Of a DNA stretch of 35,344 bases, positions 24,215 to 31,128 are shown one piece after another. How positions within the stretch are numbered: the first letter of the stretch is position 1; every line of letters starts with the position of its first letter. A program made the translations under genes and the position numbers. This stretch comes from a virus, in IMG/VR virus record IMGVR_UViG_3300039050_000103, positions 1 through 35,344 of that record, one strand, 5' to 3'. A model generated the notes under the pieces. It did not search any database, was not told where the DNA came from, and was given only the letters and a program-made list of their open reading frames with translations.

Positions 24215-24715
24215 ATGGATATAATTTTACCTAATTTACCAGATACCTCAGATGTACTTGTACCACCTAAAACAATTTTTTATCCACCTGTAGTGGAAGA
24301 GCCTTTTTTAGATCCAATTCTTTTGCCGAGTCTGGAACAGGTAGAGTCGGGATTGCAGGTAGATCAGGGAGGTAGCTCTTCAACAGAAAAGGAACCAAAA
24401 GAGGAAGTGAAAGGTATAAACCCAGAACAGATACCAAAGAACCTGCCACAAAACTTAGAAAATACTTCATCTGAAACTGTAGCTACATTTAATATACCAT
24501 TTATTAATTATGAATTTCCTGTACCCTCCCCAGAGGTAATTGCAAGTTCTGTTATCGCTAGTGGAGTATCAGCAACAGCAGCAGTTACAGGATCAATAAT
24601 TTTACAAAGTATCATTAATCAATTAAAGAAAATAATGACAAAAATATTTAAAAAAGTTCTTAAAAAAGAAGTCGCAAATGTTAAGGAAAAGATGGATAAT
24701 AAAAAAGGTAGCTAG
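24215..24715 (+). CDS. Proline-rich protein with one membrane segment (166 aa)
   Basis: A 166-aa protein, the last of the rightward late block. Residues 1-60 are rich in Pro, Leu and Val (LPNLPDTSDVLVPPKTIFYP, later EPFLDPILLPSLEQ). Residues about 60-85 are charged. A single hydrophobic helix at about 105-132 (VIASSVIASGVSATAAVTGS) is followed by a strongly lysine-rich tail (KKIMTKIFKKVLKKEVANVK). The Pro-rich part, one membrane helix and a basic end suggest a membrane-anchored protein, possibly linked to lysis or to the cell envelope. I do not recognise the family with certainty. It ends within the stem of a convergent terminator. Confidence 0.65.
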   Translation: MDIILPNLPDTSDVLVPPKTIFYPPVVEEPFLDPILLPSLEQVESGLQVDQGGSSSTEKEPKEEVKGINPEQIPKNLPQNLENTSSETVATFNIPFINYEFPVPSPEVIASSVIASGVSATAAVTGSIILQSIINQLKKIMTKIFKKVLKKEVANVKEKMDNKKGS

Positions 24716-24757
24716 AGTTCACATTCCTGTACTATGTGGTGTCTAAACTAGCTACTT
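24706..24757. terminator. Bidirectional terminator between convergent genes
   Basis: GTAGCTAG (24708-24715) pairs with CTAGCTAC (24748-24755), extended by two weaker pairs. The 32-base loop holds an inner stem CACAT/ATGTG. The outer stem is flanked by A6 on the left (T-run for leftward transcripts) and AAATTTTT on the right. The stop codons of both convergent genes (TAG at 24713-24715 and TAG complement at 24752-24754) lie in the two arms of the stem. Confidence 0.6.
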
Positions 24758-25276
24758 AAATTTTTCAGAGTTAGCTTTTACATAACTTCGTATATTAATT
24801 ACATCGCTACAAATATATGCAAACTTAGAGTTAGGGTTAATCATATATCCCGATGCGTGAAGCTGACTACATTTCAAAACACGAACTAGTTGTTTATCAT
24901 GCTCTTGCTTGTTTAGTTCTTCTTTGGCTTGCTCTAGTTTTATCTTGGATAATTCGTTACAAGTTTCATTATCCCCTAATGGAATCATAAAAGATAATTG
25001 AACACCCCAACCTTCGTTAATACTGTATGTTTCTCCTCCTTGTGCATCATTACCTGTATAAAAAGGGGTAACAGCCATTGTCGGTTGACTACAAACTAAA
25101 GTTCCAAACTGTTGTTTGCCTGTCATTCCATTATTAATATTCATGTTTTGATTGATGATACTAGAGTTGCCAACAGCATTGGGTTGAGCAGTTACATTAG
25201 TATCAGATTCAGCTTTGACTGAATTACTGACTAAACACAGACAAGCTAGTAATAACGCTTGTAGTCGTAATGTCAT
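24752..25276 (-). CDS. Secreted protein of unknown function (174 aa)
   Basis: A 174-aa protein with a clear signal peptide: basic start MTLRLQ, hydrophobic core ALLLACLCLVSNS, likely cut after VKA-ES. The mature part has an Asn-rich stretch (NSSIINQNMNINNGMTGKQQ), FGTLVCSQPTMAVTPFYTG, GWGVQLSFMIPLG, a helical charged segment (LSKIKLEQAKEELNKQEHDK) and paired cysteines. It is exported to the periplasm or outer surface. The family is not known to me. It overlaps the upstream secreted gene by 53 bases, is the last gene of a leftward trio, and ends at a convergent terminator. Phages rarely carry exported proteins outside lysis or superinfection exclusion, so those are the main options. Confidence 0.75.
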   Translation of the reverse strand: MTLRLQALLLACLCLVSNSVKAESDTNVTAQPNAVGNSSIINQNMNINNGMTGKQQFGTLVCSQPTMAVTPFYTGNDAQGGETYSINEGWGVQLSFMIPLGDNETCNELSKIKLEQAKEELNKQEHDKQLVRVLKCSQLHASGYMINPNSKFAYICSDVINIRSYVKANSEKFK

Positions 25277-25583
25277 CTGTCTGTGTAATCTTTTCTATCA
25301 TTTGGCTGGCTGCTTTTGTTGTTATTGATAATGACCAATCTGCAGTAGTATCTTCTACTGTAAAAACAGCGTCACCACCAGCAATACCAGCAGAAGCAGC
25401 AACGGAAATATTAGAACCTTCCCAACTTTCAACTGCAGCACCATATTTTTCAGTAACAATAGTGCGGTTAATTGTTTGTGTAGTATTTTCAGTTCTATTA
25501 CTTGAACCAGTTGTCCAAGAAGGTACTGTATTCGCATAAATAGGGCTAGAAAAAAGTAAACCTATAAGTAATAGTTTTTTCAT
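25224..25583 (-). CDS. Second secreted protein of unknown function (119 aa)
   Basis: A 119-aa protein with a signal peptide (MKKLLLIGLLFSSPIYANT, probable cut after YA-N). The mature part is Thr/Ser/Asn-rich (SNRTENTTQTINRTIVTEKY) with GAAVESWEGSNISVAASAGI and a beta-rich rest (VFTVEDTTADWSLSITTKA). No cysteines. It overlaps the membrane-protein gene upstream by 4 bases and the other secreted gene by 53. I have a vague memory of the TEKYGAAVESWEGSNI pattern in cyanophage proteins of unknown function, which is not proof. Adhesion, envelope binding or exclusion of other phages are all possible. Confidence 0.75.
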   Translation of the reverse strand: MKKLLLIGLLFSSPIYANTVPSWTTGSSNRTENTTQTINRTIVTEKYGAAVESWEGSNISVAASAGIAGGDAVFTVEDTTADWSLSITTKAASQMIEKITQTDDITTTSVITSLSVFSQ

Positions 25584-25819
25584 TTGATGCCAACTTTTGA
25601 GTTCTTATTATCTACTATAGTATCTTTTTTCTTTTTTATCGAAAAACCTAGTGATGCGGTTGATGCTGAAAAAATCGAAGCAATAAAAGTCGGGTCAAAA
25701 TCTACAATTTTTTTGCCTGATGGAGGTTCATAGTATGAAAGGGATAAAAGTGTTGCTGACCACAAAAGTACGCAAACTTTTACAATGGTTTCAACTTTAC
25801 TTGGTTCTTGATCTTCCAT
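25580..25819 (-). CDS. Small two-helix membrane protein (holin candidate)
   Basis: The ATG at 25819 (MEDQEPSKVE) is preferred to an upstream one at 25861, because the longer version only adds a short, unlikely leader. The product is 79 aa with two hydrophobic segments (about residues 11-30, VKVCVLLWSATLLSLSYY, and 43-62, FIASIFSASTASLGFSI) and a basic cytoplasmic tail (KKKKDTIVDNKNSK). Size, two helices and a charged end fit a class II holin. No endolysin is found near it, so the lysis role is not shown. It starts the leftward trio and overlaps the next gene by 4 bases. Confidence 0.6.
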   Translation of the reverse strand: MEDQEPSKVETIVKVCVLLWSATLLSLSYYEPPSGKKIVDFDPTFIASIFSASTASLGFSIKKKKDTIVDNKNSKVGIK

Positions 25820-25935
25820 AAAAAAAAAGCTGCTTGTGGGTATCTTTAAGCATTTGACCACTGCTTAACAAACAGCCATGTGCCAAATGTAGCATTTCTT
25901 GTTATGTTTGGAAAGTAACACACACATTTAACATA

Positions 25936-26097
25936 ATGTTAAAAATTTTAAGGCCTATTTTAACAACTTTTTTTACAACAACTGCTGTAAAAAGGTTGGT
26001 TGTTGATTTATTAAGAACTATTTGCAAACAAACTACTAATACTCTTGATGATAAGGCTGTAGATATTTTAGAAAAACAGTTGTTTCCAGATAAATGA
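25936..26097 (+). CDS. Small hypothetical protein (53 aa)
   Basis: A 53-aa ORF that starts MLKILRPILTTFFTTTAVKR and continues LVVDLLRTICKQTTNTLDDK, then AVDILEKQLFPDK. The (R/K)(R/Q)T.N.LDD.AV.(I/L)(V/L)E pattern is familiar from short phage proteins near lysis or early regions; function unknown. The N-terminal half is hydrophobic and could associate with membrane. The stop overlaps the ATG of the next gene (ATGA at 26094-26097), which supports both. It is divergent from the secreted-protein trio, with about 116 bases between them where promoters for both must lie. Confidence 0.6.
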   Translation: MLKILRPILTTFFTTTAVKRLVVDLLRTICKQTTNTLDDKAVDILEKQLFPDK

Positions 26098-26369
26098 ACA
26101 TAAAAAAATTTCTCAACATAGATATAGAGGAAGCACCAGCAGAGTTGCAACTATCTGTTGAAATGCGTTGTAGAGAAATCATGCAGAGTGAAGATTATGA
26201 CAATATAAAAAGATACTGCACACATTTAGTAAGACACCAAATGCATCAAGATGTTTTTCTTGCTTCTATTCTTGGTAGGTTGGTAGAACTAGAAGCAGAA
26301 AATGTAGTAAAAAAAGTAAGAAATAAACCAAACCTTATAAAAAGATTCAAAAAAAGATTTTTTAAATAA
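26094..26369 (+). CDS. Hypothetical protein (91 aa)
   Basis: A 91-aa, mostly helical protein: MNIKKFLNIDIEEAPAELQL, then MRCREIMQSEDYDNIKRYC, HLVRHQMHQDVFLASILGRL, an acidic segment and a lysine/arginine-rich end. The family is not recognised. Two-gene rightward operon with the previous 53-aa gene (4-base overlap). It is followed by 7 bases and then the hairpin at 26384-26398, which serves the opposite strand. Coding potential is supported by the overlap and by the absence of any better reading on either strand. Confidence 0.65.
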   Translation: MNIKKFLNIDIEEAPAELQLSVEMRCREIMQSEDYDNIKRYCTHLVRHQMHQDVFLASILGRLVELEAENVVKKVRNKPNLIKRFKKRFFK

Positions 26370-26376
26370 TTTTCAT

Positions 26377-26398
26377 AAAAAAACCCGCATATGGCGGG
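26377..26398 (-). terminator. Intrinsic terminator of the leftward early operon
   Basis: On the minus strand the order is CCCGC, five-base loop, GCGGG, then seven T. The stem is 26384-26388 with 26394-26398; the A-run 26377-26383 gives the U-tract. It stands downstream of the last leftward gene (ends 26420) and also faces the converging 26094-26369 gene. On the plus strand there is no T-run, so it is directional. Confidence 0.85.
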
Positions 26399-26419
26399 CC
26401 TTATCTTAACAACTTTATT

Positions 26420-26533
26420 TTAATGGTAAAGTCTTTGTTTTTCAATAGTTTTTTTCATAGACCAATAACGAATTAAAGTTTTTAATTGATTTATACGTTT
26501 TTTTGCAGCAGTAATTTTTTCTTTTGTATTCAT
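26420..26533 (-). CDS. Lysine-rich micro-protein (37 aa), last gene of leftward operon
   Basis: A 37-aa ORF (MNTKEKITAAKKRINQLKTL, then IRYWSMKKTIEKQRLYH) placed two bases after the upstream gene's stop and just before the operon terminator. It is a single amphipathic, highly basic helix (12 Lys/Arg). The family is not recognised. The support is its tight placement at the end of the operon. Confidence 0.5.
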   Translation of the reverse strand: MNTKEKITAAKKRINQLKTLIRYWSMKKTIEKQRLYH

Positions 26534-26535
26534 AA

Positions 26536-26832
26536 TTAGCTTTCGTATTTTTTTATATAGGCTTGTTTTTCCTCTTCTGTAAAGTCTTTCATTTGCATTT
26601 TGTTAACTTTATCGACTTGATAATTATGTTTTAGAATTGCTGTTTTTATATGTTCAACAACCCAACGACCTTGCTCTGTTACAACTTGTGCTTTACCTCT
26701 TTCGTTTATAAAAACATAATGGTCATAACCTTTTAAAGTATCATCAAGCAACTGTTTTTCCATTTTTTGTAAACGTAATTCTTTAAGTTTGTCTAACTTA
26801 ATTTTGAATTTGTTTTTGTTGTATTCACTCAT
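26536..26832 (-). CDS. Hypothetical protein (98 aa)
   Basis: A 98-aa charged protein: KNKFKIKLDKLKELRLQKME is a basic helix, followed by LKGYDHYVFINERGKAQVVT and a helix ending KQAYIKKYES. The middle segment (YVFINERGKAQVVTEQGRWV) looks like a small beta hairpin. No known motif or cysteine. It overlaps the upstream gene by 8 bases. Function unknown; its position at the end of the recombination operon gives little guidance. Confidence 0.65.
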   Translation of the reverse strand: MSEYNKNKFKIKLDKLKELRLQKMEKQLLDDTLKGYDHYVFINERGKAQVVTEQGRWVVEHIKTAILKHNYQVDKVNKMQMKDFTEEEKQAYIKKYES

Positions 26833-27235
26833 TTGTTTCTCCTTTTAATTTTTTGTGTGAACCATCTTTAAAATCTTTTACAAAAACCTCTTTCATTTTT
26901 TGCCAACAAGCTTTTATTTTACTATTAGAAAAATTGTTGCCAGAGATTGTTTCGCATTCTTTTTCAGAAAATTCATAGTTAAGAAAAAAATCGTCCCAAT
27001 CAATAAATATAGCTTTATTTGCAACAGCGCTTGCATATTCATCTACTGTATCTATATTTGTAAATTCAACGCAACGTAAAATGCTTACATACAAAATTTC
27101 TGTATTTTTTCCATATTGTATGGTTACACATTTAAACTTAGCACCATCAAAGCTACGAATAACTGTTTTACCCATTAAGTCTGGATAATCAATAGCAAGT
27201 TTTTTTCTTTTATTTGAAAAGTTAAATAAACTCAT
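26825..27235 (-). CDS. Hypothetical protein (136 aa)
   Basis: A 136-aa protein: a basic start (MSLFNFSNKRKKLAI), DYPDLMGKTVIRSFDGAKFK, CVTIQYGKNTEILYVSILRC, an acidic middle with FIDWDDFFLNYEFSEKECET and a basic end. It contains five cysteines, without a clear zinc-binding spacing. No family is recognised. The start overlaps the aminotransferase stop by 4 bases, and the end overlaps the next gene by 8, so it is in a continuous translational unit with both. Confidence 0.65.
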   Translation of the reverse strand: MSLFNFSNKRKKLAIDYPDLMGKTVIRSFDGAKFKCVTIQYGKNTEILYVSILRCVEFTNIDTVDEYASAVANKAIFIDWDDFFLNYEFSEKECETISGNNFSNSKIKACWQKMKEVFVKDFKDGSHKKLKGETNE

Positions 27236-28509
27236 TTTAATGCTACCCCCTTACCAGTTAATCTTGTCATAAAAGCTGCAAAGCCTTCTGCAACCGCTTC
27301 TGTTTCTTTCTCTGTAAAGTGCAAAGGTAATCTAAGGTCAAATACATTGTCTAAAATAGATTTTGTATATTTACAAATATCTTCATACCTAATTGTATAA
27401 GGTAAAAATCGCCAATTCCAAAATAATCTTGCATTTGTATTATTTGTTCCACCTAAGTATGAAATAGGTATATTTGAGCTATTACAAAGATGCAAAAGGC
27501 TCATTTTACATTTTTCATCTAAATCAATTTGCATTTGAATAGAATCTCGCACAGGTCTATTCATAGCTGTATAACCAGCAAGAACACCCTCTGGAATTAA
27601 ATTTTCTAACCTTGTTGGGTCAATTAAATATTGATCTGAAAGTGGAAAAGTAATTTGTTTAAATTCTTTCATCTTTTCTTTAAACAACATATAATTTTTA
27701 TTTGTTTGAATAATTGTATTTTCAATCATCTGTAGTTGTGGTCTTGCAATAGCTGCACTTAAATTATTTAACCGACAGTTATAAACTGGTAATTGACATC
27801 TATATTTATTGCCACCACGACCTTCTATCATATGTAGTTTGTAATTGTTTTCATAAGCACCTGACATATGAATACATTGCCACATTAACTCTTCATTATT
27901 AGAAACTATAATGCCACCTTCCCCTGCATTAAGCATCTTATAAGATTGCATTGAATAAATACCAATATCTCCCCATGTACCAGCCATTTTTCCATTATGT
28001 TTTACGCCAAGTGCGTGTGCTGCATCTTCAATAAGCACTACTTGAAAAGCTTTACATAATTCAACTACTTTTGACATTTCTGGCATATGACCACGCATAT
28101 GAGAAAGCAAAAGAAATCTTGGCCTTGTTCTAATAATTTTGTTTTTTAAATCAGATAAACTGATTACATATTGGTCATTACATTCAACAAGAATGGGATT
28201 TCCACCAGCTTGTATTACAGCACTTGGTACCGCAACAAAAGTAAATGCTGGTATTAGTACTTTGTCATCATGTTTAACACCACAAGCTTTTAGTGCTAAA
28301 AAAATACCGTTAGTTGCAGAAGAAACAGCCAAAGCATATTTGCAATTAACATACTCAGTAATTTCTTTTTCAAGATGTGTTACATCACTTGTCGTTTCTT
28401 TGTATTGATAACGAAAAAGTTTTTTTGTTTTTAGTGCTGCTTGTATAGCGTTATTTACTAGGTCAGTATTAAGTTCTGCACCCCAGTTGATTTTTTCTAA
28501 TTCAGTCAC
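27232..28509 (-). CDS. DegT/DnrJ/EryC1/StrS-family PLP aminotransferase
   Basis: A 425-aa enzyme starting at GTG. Family marks are SSATNGIFLALKACGV (cofactor phosphate and substrate region, about 63-78), DDKVLIPAFTFVAVPSAV, LIEDAAHALGV (Asp162 to the pyridine ring, His165) and SMQSYKMLNAGEGG with the PLP-binding Lys191, then YNCRLNNLSAAIARPQL. It probably transfers an amino group to a keto-sugar, as in building amino sugars for surface glycans, or is a related enzyme. The C-terminal part is longer than in typical 370-aa members. It lies in the leftward operon with DNA recombination genes, an odd place for a sugar enzyme. All catalytic residues are present. Confidence 0.9.
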   Translation of the reverse strand: MTELEKINWGAELNTDLVNNAIQAALKTKKLFRYQYKETTSDVTHLEKEITEYVNCKYALAVSSATNGIFLALKACGVKHDDKVLIPAFTFVAVPSAVIQAGGNPILVECNDQYVISLSDLKNKIIRTRPRFLLLSHMRGHMPEMSKVVELCKAFQVVLIEDAAHALGVKHNGKMAGTWGDIGIYSMQSYKMLNAGEGGIIVSNNEELMWQCIHMSGAYENNYKLHMIEGRGGNKYRCQLPVYNCRLNNLSAAIARPQLQMIENTIIQTNKNYMLFKEKMKEFKQITFPLSDQYLIDPTRLENLIPEGVLAGYTAMNRPVRDSIQMQIDLDEKCKMSLLHLCNSSNIPISYLGGTNNTNARLFWNWRFLPYTIRYEDICKYTKSILDNVFDLRLPLHFTEKETEAVAEGFAAFMTRLTGKGVALK

Positions 28510-28861
28510 AGTCGGAACATTTAAATTGTAAAGGTTGTTTTAAAACCATCGCTGATAAAACCAGCATGGCCATTTTTGTTGGTGGTTGCTCGTTACTAAA
28601 TGGCATAATTTTTTGATTTGCCAGATGTAATCCTTCGTTGGAAACTATCAAAGAATGTTCTGCTGATAATTTTTCACCATGGCTTTTATCTAATTGAGAA
28701 AACAAAATGCCATCGCCATATTGCTTGTTATTACAAGTATGTGGTCTAAAGTCAAACCAATCGAGATCAAAGCACTCAAGACCAAGAGCAAGATGGTCTT
28801 GAAATACTTTTACATTATGTGGCAGTTTAGGATTAGATACTCTTTTAAGCACTTTTGTCAT
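28502..28861 (-). CDS. Hypothetical protein upstream of the aminotransferase (119 aa)
   Basis: A 119-aa protein: LKRVSNPKLPHNVKVFQDHL, LECFDLDWFDFRPHTCNNKQ, a YGDGILFSQLDKSHGEKLSA segment and a C-terminal QPLQFKCSDCD. The CxxC at the very end and the single earlier Cys-His pair could bind a metal, but this is not a recognised pattern. The end overlaps the aminotransferase GTG by 8 bases. It follows the SSB-like gene after only two bases. Unknown function; its coupling to the aminotransferase hints that they act together. Confidence 0.65.
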   Translation of the reverse strand: MTKVLKRVSNPKLPHNVKVFQDHLALGLECFDLDWFDFRPHTCNNKQYGDGILFSQLDKSHGEKLSAEHSLIVSNEGLHLANQKIMPFSNEQPPTKMAMLVLSAMVLKQPLQFKCSDCD

Positions 28862-28863
28862 TG

Positions 28864-29148
28864 TTAAAAAGGCATTTCTTCTTTTTCTTCTTTAAGTACA
28901 GAGATTGACCCTGATACAAAAGATGAACCATTTTTAGACATTCTGTTCCAAGCACTTACTGGTATCTTGACAACTTTTTCACCAGCATAATTTTCTTCGC
29001 CTTCTTGTGCTGTAATCCACTCTGTAAGTGCCATGGCATCTGATAAAGTAAATTCAATATTGCCACCAAAGTCTGGTGACTTTTCTGACTTTTTATCATT
29101 ATTGTCAAAGAGGACAAGACGTCCTGTAAAAAGGTTTTCGTAGGCCAT
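28864..29148 (-). CDS. SSB-like protein with acidic C-terminal tip (94 aa)
   Basis: A 94-aa protein: MAYENLFTGRLVLFDNNDKK, SPDFGGNIEFTLSDAMALTE, WITAQEGEENYAGEKVVKIP and VSGSISVLKEEKEEMPF. The last residues, acidic then M-P-F, mimic the conserved D-D-x-(I/L)-P-F tip of bacterial single-strand binding proteins, used to recruit repair partners. The short beta strands in the body could form a reduced OB-fold. The context (Rad52-type annealing protein and RecE-like exonuclease just upstream) fits a phage ssDNA-binding protein. The family itself is not named here; the tail and context are the evidence. Confidence 0.65.
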   Translation of the reverse strand: MAYENLFTGRLVLFDNNDKKSEKSPDFGGNIEFTLSDAMALTEWITAQEGEENYAGEKVVKIPVSAWNRMSKNGSSFVSGSISVLKEEKEEMPF

Positions 29149-29150
29149 AA

Positions 29151-29387
29151 TTAAAAAGATTTAATAGGAATAATTGAATTTGTTTCTTCCCAAGCAAGAA
29201 CTTGGGGTAAGGCATACCGAATGAGTGGTTTACCCAAAGCAGTAGCCTGTCGTGGCACGTTGTACCACTGTGGACCTTCTTCTTTACCTCGCCTAGTACT
29301 TGTTCTCCACTTCTTTATGGTTCTTTCTGTAATACCATATCTTTCAGCGAGGTCTTTGGTAGATAAGTAGGGTTGATCTTGTTCCAT
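29151..29387 (-). CDS. Excisionase/AlpA-like HTH protein (78 aa)
   Basis: A 78-aa protein with a MerR/AlpA-like helix-turn-helix at about residues 8-28 (LSTKDLAERYGITERTIKKW), followed by a basic wing (RTSTRRGKEEGPQWYNVPRQ) and a LIRYALPQVLAWEE helix. Such proteins act as excisionases or small regulators. Without an integrase in view, a regulator of early genes is as likely; it is the only small DNA-binding regulator clearly seen in the operon and so a candidate for binding the CCGAACA sites. The ATG overlaps the last base of the annealing gene stop. Confidence 0.75.
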   Translation of the reverse strand: MEQDQPYLSTKDLAERYGITERTIKKWRTSTRRGKEEGPQWYNVPRQATALGKPLIRYALPQVLAWEETNSIIPIKSF

Positions 29388-30067
29388 TACTTAAGCTTCA
29401 TTTGTTTAGAAATAATTGCTCTGTCTAGTTCGATTTTTTGTTCTTGGGTTAGTTTACCTTGAGCAAATCTAGTGGCAATATTTTTTTTATGGTCTGTTAA
29501 TTGATCTACAGAAGTAGCAATTTCTATAGCTTTTTTTGCAAGACCAAAAGTAACATCAGTATCTGGTTTGTTTGATACTTTTTCTTGTACTTGTTTTCGC
29601 AAAGTTTCTATAACCTCGCCTTTGTTTTCTGAAGGTTTTGGTTTATTTGTTTTCCAACTTTTGTCTTTACCGTTGTACAAAGATAAACCAAACTGGTTAC
29701 CAAACTGCATAAAGGCTCTTTTTCGTGCATCGGTTTCTGCTTCTTTTACTGCTGATTCAAACTTTTCGCCAAGAGAACCAAAACGACCATGACCAGCCCC
29801 TGTACCTTCTTTAACCACATCACCAACAGTAATTCTTACTCTTGCAATATATGTGATACATTTTGGGTCTTCGGAAACAAGAAATGTCTCCAAAGTTTCT
29901 GATGCCCAGCCATCAAATCCAAAGATGCGATTGGCTTCGGCTATAACATGCCAGCCTTCAACATAAGCTAGTTGGAAGGTACCCTCTCGGTTTCCATCTC
30001 TCTCTTTAACGTTTTTTGCGAGTATTGGCTCTTTGAGCATCTCGTTTTGTTTTTCTGTAAAAGTCAT
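29387..30067 (-). CDS. Rad52/22-family single-strand annealing protein
   Basis: The start is taken at the ATG at 30067 (MTFTEKQNEM), five bases after the exonuclease stop; the longer frame would overlap that gene by 74 bases. The 226-aa product has the family core: REGTFQLAYVEGWHVIAEAN, RIFGFDGWASETLE, YIARVRITVGDVVKEGTGAG, then EKFESAVKEAETDARKRAFM and QFGNQFGLSLYNG. These match phage Rad52-like recombinases that coat ssDNA and anneal complementary strands. The C-terminal third is variable and basic. It works with the RecE-like exonuclease encoded directly upstream. Confidence 0.88.
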   Translation of the reverse strand: MTFTEKQNEMLKEPILAKNVKERDGNREGTFQLAYVEGWHVIAEANRIFGFDGWASETLETFLVSEDPKCITYIARVRITVGDVVKEGTGAGHGRFGSLGEKFESAVKEAETDARKRAFMQFGNQFGLSLYNGKDKSWKTNKPKPSENKGEVIETLRKQVQEKVSNKPDTDVTFGLAKKAIEIATSVDQLTDHKKNIATRFAQGKLTQEQKIELDRAIISKQMKLK

Positions 30068-30071
30068 TTTT

Positions 30072-30878
30072 TTAGTTTGTTTTGTAAGCCCAACTTGGTA
30101 GGCTGAGTGTTTGGATTTCTTCTGCATACCCATGCCAATAAGCATCTGTATGGCATTTAGAAATTTGTTTTAAGGCAGCTTGTCTAAGACGTTTGCCTTC
30201 GGCAAGTGCTTCTTCGTCTAACTCTGTAATGCTTATGGCATATGGATAGACTTTTTCAACTGCTATAAATACAAATCGCTTTGCACCAACTACTGATAAG
30301 TAATGAGCAGCTTGCAAATGGTAAAGGTAATTCGCTACTGACTTAATAAATTTGTCTGGGTGGCTGTTACCCTCGCCAGTTGTTTTTAGGTCGATAATAG
30401 TATCGCCATTTAGAAAGTCGCATCTTGCTTTACAAGTAAGACCAGTTTCTTTGTCCTCTTTCCAAAAGCTTTGTTCGGCAAGACCAACAGAAAGAAGTTT
30501 GTTTGCTATCGGGTGTGACCAAACAGCGTTGGCAACATTAGATGCAAGCTCGTATTCTTGGTTTGTAATAGGCTCTATGCCTTTGGCTGCCATTTCTTCT
30601 GCTTGCACTTTACCAGCTTTGGTTGATCTACTAAGGCAAACACCATAAGCTTTTTTTGCTCTGTCTGGTTCTAAAGTAAATGCGTGGCAAAGCTCGCCAG
30701 TTCTAAAAGCTTTTTTAAGTGCTGGTTCGTGTTCTAATTTTTTCTGTTCGTATTTGCTTTGGTAAAACACTTGCGGACAAGTGCTTGTAATAAGCTTCAG
30801 ATCGCTGGCAGAATACGCTGGGTCTGCATGATATACCTCTGCTGGTATATACTCTGAGTCTGTATTAATCTTTGGCAT
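30072..30878 (-). CDS. RecE-like PD-(D/E)XK exonuclease (YqaJ/PDDEXK_1-type)
   Basis: A 268-aa nuclease. The N-terminal AYSASDLKLITSTCPQVFYQ and ALKKAFRTGELCHAFTLEPD are typical of the RecE/DUF3799 group. The catalytic core is E135 in AEQSFW, D154 in ARCDFL, then D163 and K165 in IIDLKTT, followed by Q189 and Y193 in YHLQAAHYL. These residues bind magnesium and cut DNA 5' to 3', leaving 3' tails for the annealing protein encoded next. Its start overlaps the upstream coiled-coil gene by 14 bases. The exonuclease plus annealing protein form a lambda Red-like recombination pair. All expected catalytic residues are visible. Confidence 0.9.
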   Translation of the reverse strand: MPKINTDSEYIPAEVYHADPAYSASDLKLITSTCPQVFYQSKYEQKKLEHEPALKKAFRTGELCHAFTLEPDRAKKAYGVCLSRSTKAGKVQAEEMAAKGIEPITNQEYELASNVANAVWSHPIANKLLSVGLAEQSFWKEDKETGLTCKARCDFLNGDTIIDLKTTGEGNSHPDKFIKSVANYLYHLQAAHYLSVVGAKRFVFIAVEKVYPYAISITELDEEALAEGKRLRQAALKQISKCHTDAYWHGYAEEIQTLSLPSWAYKTN

Positions 30879-31128
30879 TAAGTTTATCCTCTAGGTTTGC
30901 GATACGAAGTTCAAGCATGGTAATTGTTTCTGCTTGCTTAACGATAAAGTCTTTGATGATGTTAGTTTTTTCATCTAAGGCATTACAAGTAGCATCTGTA
31001 TTTTCGCCTAGCTTTTGTACTATGTTTGTAAGTTCTATACAACCTCGTACAATTTCAAGCTTATTTACAGCTTGTGTTTTTTCTTGCTCTTTTAAAGTTT
31101 CAAGAATTTTTTGCATATCTCTTACCAT
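30865..31128 (-). CDS. Coiled-coil protein (87 aa)
   Basis: An 87-aa protein almost entirely helical: MQKILETLKEQEKTQAVNKL, IVRGCIELTNIVQKLGENTD and a final ITMLELRIANLEDKLNAKD with a leucine-type heptad. Two cysteines. It probably forms a dimeric or trimeric coiled coil. It overlaps the exonuclease start by 14 bases and the upstream membrane-peptide gene by 7. Function unknown; it might be a partner of the nuclease by context. Confidence 0.65.
   Translation of the reverse strand: MVRDMQKILETLKEQEKTQAVNKLEIVRGCIELTNIVQKLGENTDATCNALDEKTNIIKDFIVKQAETITMLELRIANLEDKLNAKD

Noticed and set aside
25902-26150. Minus-strand frame of 82 aa
   Set aside because: Two overlapping plus-strand genes (25936-26097 and 26094-26369) with an ATGA junction and sensible composition explain the region better.
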